Assembly: GCF_002796605.1 (NCBI RefSeq)
Contig: NZ_CP024923.1
Location: forward strand, 4,409,501-4,473,500
Origin: Sphingomonas psychrotolerans
GTDB taxonomy: Bacteria; Pseudomonadota; Alphaproteobacteria; Sphingomonadales; Sphingomonadaceae
Length of the DNA: 64,000 nt
Direction of reading: 5' to 3'
The notes beneath the pieces were generated by a model that was not told the origin of the DNA, ran no database searches, and was given only the letters and a program-made list of their open reading frames with translations. Shown piece after piece: positions 58,901 to 64,000 of the stretch; position 1 is the first letter of the stretch; every line of letters begins with the position of its first letter. Made by a program: the position numbers and the translations under genes.

Positions 58901-60599
58901 CACCACGATCAACGTCCACTTCACCTCGCGCCTCGGCAGCGACCCTTTATGGGGCGACAACCAGCCCGCCAACGACGCCGGCGATGCCGCGCGCACTGCG
59001 CAGGCGGCGGGAGTCAAGGCGTGGGTGCAGGACCATCTCGCCGACGACCCGTCGCTCAACATCGCCTTGCTCGGCGACTGGAACGGCTTCTATTTCGAGC
59101 AGGCGCAGACCCAGCTCACCGATCCCGGGCAGGGCGGGGTGTTCACCAATCTCGCCACGCTTCTCCCCGAGGAGGAGCGCTACAGCTACATGTTCAACGG
59201 CAACGCCCAGCTGATCGACAACATCCTCGTGACCGGCGGGCTGGTGACCAACGCGCAATATGACGCGGTCCACCTCAACGCCGAGTTCGGAGGCAGCCGT
59301 GCCACCGATCACGACTCGCAGGTCGCGCTGCTGCGCCTCGGCGCAGCGCCGAAGGATGTCGCGCTCAGCAACGCCAGCGTCGCCGAGAATTTGCCCGCGG
59401 GTACGGTGGTCGGCACCGTGTCGGCGATCGACACTCCCGGCGATACGCTCAGCTACGCACTGGTCGACAATGCCGGCGGGCTGTTCGCGATCAATGCGGC
59501 GACCGGCGTGATCACCACCACCGCGCCGCTCAACCACGAGGCGATCGCCGCCTACACCGTGACTGCCAAGGTCACCGACAGCGGCGGGCTCAGCGCGCAG
59601 CAGAGCTTCGCCATCGCAGTCACCGACGTCAAGGAAGCGCCGGTTGCCGCCAATGACTCGGTGGCGGTCGACGAGGACGCCACCACCGCCAATCTCTGGG
59701 CGACGCTGCTCGGCAACGACAGCGATCCGGATGCCGGCCAGACTCCCACCATCAGCGCAGTCGATACCAGCGCGACGCTGGGCAGCGTGATCTTCGACGC
59801 CGCCACCCAGTCGCTCAAATATGTCGCCGACAATGATGCGTTCGACGCGCTGGCACCGGGCGCGACGCAGGTCGACCACTTCAGCTACACCGTCACCGAC
59901 GCCAACGGCCTGACCAGCACGGCCACCGTCAGCGTCACCGTCACCGGCGTGGACGACGGCGTGGTCCGCAACGGCACCTTCTTCACCGAGACGATCAACG
60001 GCACTGCCGGCGAGGATCGGCTGTGGGGCGGCGGGCTCGGCAACGACACGATCAACGGGCTCGGTGGCCATGATCTGATCTCGGGCGGCCTTGCCAACGA
60101 CAAGCTCGACGGCGGCGACGGCAACGACGTGCTGTTCGGCAACATGGGCGACGATTCGCTTTGGGGCGGCAACGGCAGGGACGTGCTGGTCGGCGGTTAC
60201 GGCAACGACAAGCTCTGGGGCGGTGCCGGTGCGGACAGTTTCCACTTCGGGGCCACCTTCGGCGCCGACACGATCTACGACTTCAACACCGCCGAGGATC
60301 TGATCATCCTCGACGACGGGGTCAGTGTCACCCGTACCGGGGTGCAGGACGTCAATGGCGACGGCGTCAACGATCTCGTCCTTTCGCTGACCGTGGGCAG
60401 CGTCACGCTGCTCGGCGTCAGCGATGCCAGCAAGGTCGCATACGGTGCGCCGGACTATTATTCGACGCATCAGCCCGCCATCGACGGCAGCCTCGATGGC
60501 GTGCACGGCGCCTTCGGGGGCTCGGCCGGCGGCCTGGTCGGGGGCCTGGCGAATGACGTGTCCGCCGCGCGGATGATAGATCTCGCCCACGGGTTCTGA
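55959..60599 (+). CDS. ExeM/NucH-type extracellular nuclease with LTD, Calx-beta, cadherin and RTX domains
   Basis: The 1,546-residue product lacks a signal peptide and is built for type I export. Domains in order: lamin-tail domain (FINEIHYDNAGADSGEFVEI), Calx-beta (about 170-280), second lamin-tail (FINEIHYDNVGTDAGEAIEI at about 290), second Calx-beta (to about 575), and an OB-like region typical of ExeM/NucH (QIQGEGHVSAYVGQTV). Next comes an endonuclease/exonuclease/phosphatase domain at about 840-1130 with ATYNLENL, NVHFTSR, LLGDWNGF and RATDHDSQ supplying the metal and His-Asp residues. A cadherin-like repeat (about 1140-1225), an Ig/VCBS-like domain and RTX repeats (GGDGNDVLFGNMGDDSLWGG) end the protein. 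It should degrade extracellular DNA for phosphate or biofilm turnover. ATG follows AGAGGA. Exporter genes follow directly. Confidence 0.88.
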   Translation: MAANVFINEIHYDNAGADSGEFVEIAGAAGTSLAGWKIVLYNGANGQSYSTVTLSGTIANQQNGFGTASVAYGADGVQNGAPDGIALIDPDGNVVQFLSYEGSFTAANGPAAGLVSTNVGVSESGSASGTSIGLVGSGATAADFHWALIADDTPGGVNAGQSFAGVVPPQPGTLNIADATTVEGNAGTHDIVFTVTRADGSAGAVSATWTVAFGGATAGDFGGAFTASGTVSFAAGATSAEIRLPVQGDTTFEGDDNFTVTLSAPQGGVALGDAVATGTITNDDAAPPAPAANVFINEIHYDNVGTDAGEAIEIAGAAGTDLSGYKLVFYNGSNTPGAAPVYDTLTLSGVIDDESNGFGALGFARANIQNGVADGVALIAPDGSVVQLLSWEGTFTAAAGTPAAGVTSTDIGVSEDPAPAVGLSLQLEGNGSSAADFAWSGASDDSFGTLNSGQSFLPANGPSHLRVGDAKVIEGDSGTSNLIFTVNRAGGTALAASVEYSINLDGTATADDLAPGAILSGTVSFAPGEFSKQIVVAVKGDLVGEPNETLSVSLGATTGNVVIDDAAAIGTITNDDPIALTISQIQGEGHVSAYVGQTVLTTGIVTAVDTNGFYLQSAAGDGNARTSDAVFVFTNTAPGVAVGDGVSVRGSVAEFAGSTASLSLTEIIAPTVTVETHGNALPSAVLIGAGGVLPPAEAIDNDGLTSYDPATDGVDFWESLEGMRVTIDTPQAVSNTNGFGETDVVASHGTGASGVNDRGGITISPGSEGVADYNPEKIQIDDDSGIFAGFTPGYTIGDQLSSVTGVVNYAFENYEVIVTEAVTTTKDQTLEREQTALHGDANNLSIATYNLENLDSSDNKFDILANDIVYNLGAPDIIAAQEIQDADGAGSGSNLSGTVTAQGLIDAIYATSGKRYAYVEIAPASAGSTGGEGGGNIRNGYFYNVDRVDYVEGSAELIDGAAYNGTRKPLVAQFAFAGQTITTINVHFTSRLGSDPLWGDNQPANDAGDAARTAQAAGVKAWVQDHLADDPSLNIALLGDWNGFYFEQAQTQLTDPGQGGVFTNLATLLPEEERYSYMFNGNAQLIDNILVTGGLVTNAQYDAVHLNAEFGGSRATDHDSQVALLRLGAAPKDVALSNASVAENLPAGTVVGTVSAIDTPGDTLSYALVDNAGGLFAINAATGVITTTAPLNHEAIAAYTVTAKVTDSGGLSAQQSFAIAVTDVKEAPVAANDSVAVDEDATTANLWATLLGNDSDPDAGQTPTISAVDTSATLGSVIFDAATQSLKYVADNDAFDALAPGATQVDHFSYTVTDANGLTSTATVSVTVTGVDDGVVRNGTFFTETINGTAGEDRLWGGGLGNDTINGLGGHDLISGGLANDKLDGGDGNDVLFGNMGDDSLWGGNGRDVLVGGYGNDKLWGGAGADSFHFGATFGADTIYDFNTAEDLIILDDGVSVTRTGVQDVNGDGVNDLVLSLTVGSVTLLGVSDASKVAYGAPDYYSTHQPAIDGSLDGVHGAFGGSAGGLVGGLANDVSAARMIDLAHGF

Positions 60600-60635
60600 T
60601 CATTTGCCTAAGCTGAAGATCAAGGCCAAAGTCGT

Positions 60636-60662
60636 GCCCCGTGACCTTTCCGGTCGCGGGGC
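60636..60662 (+). promoter_or_regulatory. Intercistronic stem-loop between nuclease and exporter genes
   Basis: GCCCCGTGACC and GGTCGCGGGGC pair over 11 bp with one G-T pair and a TTTCC loop. It lies 36 bases after the nuclease stop and 23 before the exporter start. There is no T tract, so it more likely protects the upstream mRNA or lowers exporter expression relative to cargo than terminates fully. Confidence 0.5.
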
Positions 60663-60685
60663 ATGGCTTGTCATGGACTCTATCG

Positions 60686-62419
60686 ATGCGCGTTGAACGA
60701 TCCTTGGGAGCGATGCGCGCGGCGCTGGCTTTGTGTCGGCGACACTTCGTCTCGGCCGCGTTTTTCAGTGCGTTGATCAATCTGCTCTACATCGTCCCGA
60801 CCTTGTACATGCTGCAGGTCTATGATCGCGTCGTGCCGACGCAGGGTGTGCAGACGCTGGCCTTCCTGACGATGGTGCTGCTCTTCGCACTGGCGACTTT
60901 GTCGCTGCTCGATCGCATCCGCACCCGGCTGCTGGTGCGCGCCGGGGTCCAGCTCGACGCCACGCTCGCGCCGCTGATCCTCGACGCGACCCTGGGCCGG
61001 CCCGATCTCCCCATCGCGCGGCAGGCGCTCCGCGAGTTCGATACGATGCGCGGCACGCTGACCGGGCAGGGGGTCCTGGCGTTGTTCGATGCGCCGTGGG
61101 TGCCGATCTATATTCTGGTCTGCTTCCTCGTCCATCCTTGGATCGGGATGGTGGCGATTCTGGGCTGCGCGATCCTGCCGCTGATCGCCTGGGCCAACGA
61201 GCGCGCGACGCGCAGCCGGCTCGACCGCGCCCAGCTGATCGCCGGCACTTCCTATGCGAACCAGGATGCCTTGCTCGCGTCGAGCGACAGCATTCGCGCG
61301 CTCGGCATGCGCCGCGCGATGGTCGCGCGCCAATTGCGCCAGCGCGAGGCGATGCTCGCCGCGCAGACCGAGGCGAGCTTCGCGGCGGGCAGCTATCTCA
61401 CCGCCACCAAATTCACCCGGCTGGCGCTGCAATCGCTCGCACTCGGGCTCGGCGCGCTGCTGGCGGTCGACAATCTGATCTCGGGCGGGGCGATCTTCGC
61501 CGCTTCGTTCCTGATCGCGCGCGCGCTGGCGCCGATCGAGCAATTGATCGGCACCTGGAAGACGATCGTCCAGGCGCAACAGAGCTATCAGAACCTCAAT
61601 ACATTGCTCGAAGGCACCATCGCCCAGCCCGAACCGACACGCCTGCCGCCGCCGCAGGGCGCAATCGTGCTCGAAGGCGTGACTGTGCTCAACGAGGCGC
61701 GCGACGGGGCGATCCTCAACGCCGTGTCGCTGCGCATCGAGCCCGGCGAAGTCGTCGCGATCGTCGGCCCCAGCGGCGCGGGCAAGTCTACGCTGGCGCG
61801 CACGATCGCCGGCGCGCTGCCGCCTGATCGCGGCACGATCCGGCTCGACGGCGCCGACACGCGCGATTGGGATCCGGAGCAGCTCGCCCGCCATATCGGC
61901 TATCTGCCGCAGGATTCGGCGCTGTTTGCCGGTTCGGTCGCCGAGAATATCGCGCGCTTCGCCGGCGAGCTCGGCGAGGACAGGGCGACCGTCGATGCGG
62001 CGGTGGTCGCTGCCGCAGGCAAGGTCGGCGCCGATCCGCTGATCCGCCGGCTGCCGAACGGCTATGACCATCAGCTCAAGCTCGGCGGCCGCGGCGTCTC
62101 GGCCGGGCAGGCGCAGCGCATCGCGCTCGCGCGCGCCATCTATGGCGACCCGCGCATCCTGATCCTCGACGAGCCCAATGCCCATCTCGACAGCGAAGGC
62201 GATGCTGCGCTGGTCGCGGCGCTGGCGGCGCTCAAGGCCGAGGGGCACACGATCCTGGTCGTCTCGCACAAGCTCGGCATCCTGCCGGTGGTCGACAAGA
62301 TGCTGGTATTGCGCGACGGCCGAGCCGAGATTTACGGCCCGCGCGACGAGGTCATGGCCAAGATCGCCCCGCCCAATCTGCGGCAAGTGGCGCCGCCTGC
62401 GGCAAAGGCGAACGGATGA
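60686..62419 (+). CDS. Type I secretion ABC transporter (PrtD type)
   Basis: The 577-residue product fuses a membrane domain (LINLLYIVPTLYMLQVYDRV, a PrtD hallmark) to an ATPase domain. Walker A GPSGAGKST lies at about residue 361, the signature VSAGQAQRIALARA at about 470 (in place of LSGGQ) and Walker B ILILDEPNAHLD at about 490. It lacks an N-terminal C39-like domain, as expected for RTX exporters. It should drive export of the RTX proteins of this region through the inner membrane. The start is uncertain: ATG at 60686 or at 60713, where GGGAG is rather close. Its stop overlaps the adaptor start as ATGA. Confidence 0.9.
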   Translation: MRVERSLGAMRAALALCRRHFVSAAFFSALINLLYIVPTLYMLQVYDRVVPTQGVQTLAFLTMVLLFALATLSLLDRIRTRLLVRAGVQLDATLAPLILDATLGRPDLPIARQALREFDTMRGTLTGQGVLALFDAPWVPIYILVCFLVHPWIGMVAILGCAILPLIAWANERATRSRLDRAQLIAGTSYANQDALLASSDSIRALGMRRAMVARQLRQREAMLAAQTEASFAAGSYLTATKFTRLALQSLALGLGALLAVDNLISGGAIFAASFLIARALAPIEQLIGTWKTIVQAQQSYQNLNTLLEGTIAQPEPTRLPPPQGAIVLEGVTVLNEARDGAILNAVSLRIEPGEVVAIVGPSGAGKSTLARTIAGALPPDRGTIRLDGADTRDWDPEQLARHIGYLPQDSALFAGSVAENIARFAGELGEDRATVDAAVVAAAGKVGADPLIRRLPNGYDHQLKLGGRGVSAGQAQRIALARAIYGDPRILILDEPNAHLDSEGDAALVAALAALKAEGHTILVVSHKLGILPVVDKMLVLRDGRAEIYGPRDEVMAKIAPPNLRQVAPPAAKANG

Positions 62420-63780
62420 CAGTGCCGATTCTCCTCTCCCCCGCCGCGCCTGCACTGACGGCGCCCGCGCCGGTCGGCGCCGATCCGCGCGGCGACATCC
62501 GCACCGGCGCGATCATCGCGGCCTTGTTCTTCGTCGTCTTTCTCGGCTGGGCGGCGTTCGCGCGGCTCGACGCGGCCGCTTATGCACAGGGTACTCTGGT
62601 CGTGTCGGGCCAGCGTCAGTCGGTCCAGCACCGAGACGGCGGGGTGGTCGGCCGCATCTATGTCCATGAAGGGCAACGCGTCGAGCGCGGGCAGTTGCTG
62701 GTCCAGCTTGCCGCCGCCGAAGTGCAGGCGCAGGAGCGCGCGCTCGCCTCGCAGGCGATCCGGCTGCTCGCCCAGCGTGCGCGGCTCGAGGCCGAGCAGC
62801 TCGGGCGGACCCGGATCGTCCAGCCGCGCGAATTCGCGTTACTGCCGCCCGAGGATCGCGCCGAGGCCGCGCTTGCGATGCGGCTCCAGCAGACCGAGCT
62901 GCAGGCGCGCACTTCGGTGCTGGCGGCGCAACGCGGCGCGCTCGGCCAGCGGGTCGCCCAGTCGGGCGAGCAGGGCAAGGGCTATGGCGAGCAAGTGGTC
63001 TCTTCCGCCGAGCAGCTCCGCCTGATCGAGGAACAGATCGCCGCGCTTCGGCCGGTTGCCGAAAAGGGCTTCGTCTCGGAAACCCGGATGCGCGAGCTCG
63101 AGCGCGCACGCGCCCAGCTGATCGGCCAGCGCGGCCAGTATAGCGCCAGCGTCGCCCAAACCCGCGGCGCGGCGCGCGAGACCGAGATTCAAGTGCTCGA
63201 GGCCGAGCGCACTTTCCGCGAGCGCAGCGCCGCCGATCTGCGCGACGTCGAGACGCGGCTCGGCGACGTGCTGCCGCGCTGGACCGCGGCGCGCGATCAG
63301 CTCGAGCGCACTGCGATCCGCGCGCCTGCCACCGGCGCGGTGGTCGGGATGTCGGTGTTCACTCCGGGCGGCGTGGTCGCGCCGGGGCAGAAGCTGATGG
63401 ACGTGATCCCTGAGCGCACGCCGCTGCTGATCCAGGCGCGGATCGCCCCCGAGGATGCCGACGACCTCACGGTCGGGCAGCGCACCCTCGTCAAATTCTC
63501 GGGGCTCCACGAGCGCACCCTGCCCAATCTCGAAGGCAAGCTCACCCGGCTGTCGGCCGACAGCTTCGTCGACGAGAAAAGCGGGCTGAGCTATTTCACC
63601 GGCGAGGTCACCGTGCCGCGCGATCAGCTCCGTCTGATCGCCGACGTCCGCGGCGGCGGCTTCGCGTTAAGGGCGGGGATGCCGGTGCAGGTGCTGATCC
63701 CGCTGCGCAAGCGTACGGCGCTCGATTACGCGCTCGAGCCGCTTCTCGGCAGCTTCTGGTCGTCGTTCCGCGAGCATTGA
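62416..63780 (+). CDS. Type I secretion periplasmic adaptor (HlyD/PrtE family)
   Basis: The 454-residue product has one membrane segment (about residues 34-55, IIAALFFVVFLGWAAFARLD). A lipoyl-like half follows (VSGQRQSVQHRDGGVVGRIY), then a long coiled-coil hairpin (about 95-290, ending ERTFRERSAADLRDVETRLG). The second lipoyl/barrel half has RAPATGAVVGMSVFTPGGVV and ends VLIPLRKRTALDYALEPLLG. It bridges the ABC transporter to an outer-membrane TolC-type channel, not seen in this window. It is translationally coupled to the ABC gene by a 4-base overlap. Confidence 0.92.
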   Translation: MTVPILLSPAAPALTAPAPVGADPRGDIRTGAIIAALFFVVFLGWAAFARLDAAAYAQGTLVVSGQRQSVQHRDGGVVGRIYVHEGQRVERGQLLVQLAAAEVQAQERALASQAIRLLAQRARLEAEQLGRTRIVQPREFALLPPEDRAEAALAMRLQQTELQARTSVLAAQRGALGQRVAQSGEQGKGYGEQVVSSAEQLRLIEEQIAALRPVAEKGFVSETRMRELERARAQLIGQRGQYSASVAQTRGAARETEIQVLEAERTFRERSAADLRDVETRLGDVLPRWTAARDQLERTAIRAPATGAVVGMSVFTPGGVVAPGQKLMDVIPERTPLLIQARIAPEDADDLTVGQRTLVKFSGLHERTLPNLEGKLTRLSADSFVDEKSGLSYFTGEVTVPRDQLRLIADVRGGGFALRAGMPVQVLIPLRKRTALDYALEPLLGSFWSSFREH

Positions 63781-63786
63781 GCCCGC

Positions 63787-64000
63787 TCAGCGGATCGGGC
63801 GGACCCGCCCGATCAATGCCCGTCCGGTGCGCACTTCGCGTGCCACCACGCCGGCGGTGAACCGGGCGATGATCCCGCGGGTGCGCCGCAGCGGGCCATC
63901 CACATCGCTGCGCGATCCGGCGATCATCCCGCTGCCCCAGCCATCGGCGAGCGCCTGCACCCGCGCGGCGAGCGCCGTGCGCCGATCATCGCGCCCGAGC
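63787..64000 (-). CDS. Unidentified gene, C-terminal 70 residues only
   Basis: Reading the complement from the right edge gives an open frame ending with TGA at 63787-63789. The visible part includes DDRRTALAARVQALADGWGS and VVAREVRTGRALIGRVRPIR. It is basic and has normal codon use. It is convergent with the adaptor gene, separated by 6 bases. I do not recognise the family, and the N-terminus is outside the window. Confidence 0.55.
   Translation of the reverse strand, partial: LGRDDRRTALAARVQALADGWGSGMIAGSRSDVDGPLRRTRGIIARFTAGVVAREVRTGRALIGRVRPIR

Overview
The window looks like a chromosomal stretch of a high-GC sphingomonad (Sphingomonadales). This rests on the many TonB-dependent receptors, a CpdR-type receiver next to an N-formylglutamate-amidohydrolase-like gene and tRNA-Val, a DUF3597 protein, a 'vgr related' HEMTH protein, and small proteins of a kind common in this order. 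No database was searched. All families were recognised by reading motifs.

Layout. (1) 1-18.6 kb is a polysaccharide utilisation region. It holds a PL17-type oligoalginate lyase cut by the left edge, an orphan LuxR-type HTH protein, a gluconokinase, two paralogous GH55-like tandem beta-helix/beta-propeller proteins flanking a TonB-dependent receptor, a threonine aldolase, and a second receptor in an operon with a PL6 alginate lyase. Half-sites resembling hexuronate-regulator operators lie near both lyase transcription units. A different inverted repeat lies upstream of the GH55-like gene and the first receptor. Alginate plus beta-glucan would fit brown-algal polysaccharide use (inference). (2) 18.6-20.1 kb is a conserved housekeeping block: amidohydrolase, cpdR, tRNA-Val(GAC) and terminators. 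(3) 20.2-30.4 kb is a nutrient-scavenging cluster: FAD amine/amino-acid oxidase with a divergent LysR regulator, a CapA-like phosphatase translationally coupled to an M20 peptidase, an ECF sigma factor, a serine hydrolase and a TonB-dependent receptor. (4) 30.9-36 kb has a methyltransferase and a TonB receptor/YfiR/hybrid histidine kinase operon. (5) 36-44.2 kb is a patchy region. It has two small proteins, an unusual in-frame fusion ending in DUF3597, a strongly AT-rich membrane/TPR gene, a decayed duplicate of the uvrA 3' end, a nucleotidyltransferase-like gene pair, and uvrA itself, which is frameshifted here. (6) 44.5-63.8 kb is a type I secretion and signalling region. It has a 1,897-residue RTX protein, a hybrid kinase, two tandem single-domain receivers, a lipoprotein, an HEMTH protein, a 1,546-residue secreted nuclease (LTD/Calx-beta/endonuclease/cadherin/RTX), and its likely exporter (PrtD-type ABC plus HlyD-type adaptor). 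The right edge cuts an unidentified minus-strand gene.

In regions 1 and 3 TonB receptors would import oligomers or peptides that the neighbouring enzymes process. In region 6 the ABC/HlyD pair would export the two RTX-tailed proteins; an outer-membrane TolC-type partner is not in the window. The most interesting items are the duplicated GH55-like/propeller proteins with their operator-like repeat, the operator-overlapped promoter of the receptor-PL6 operon, the uvrA 3'-end remnant around a foreign-looking patch, the uvrA frameshift and the DUF3597 fusion.
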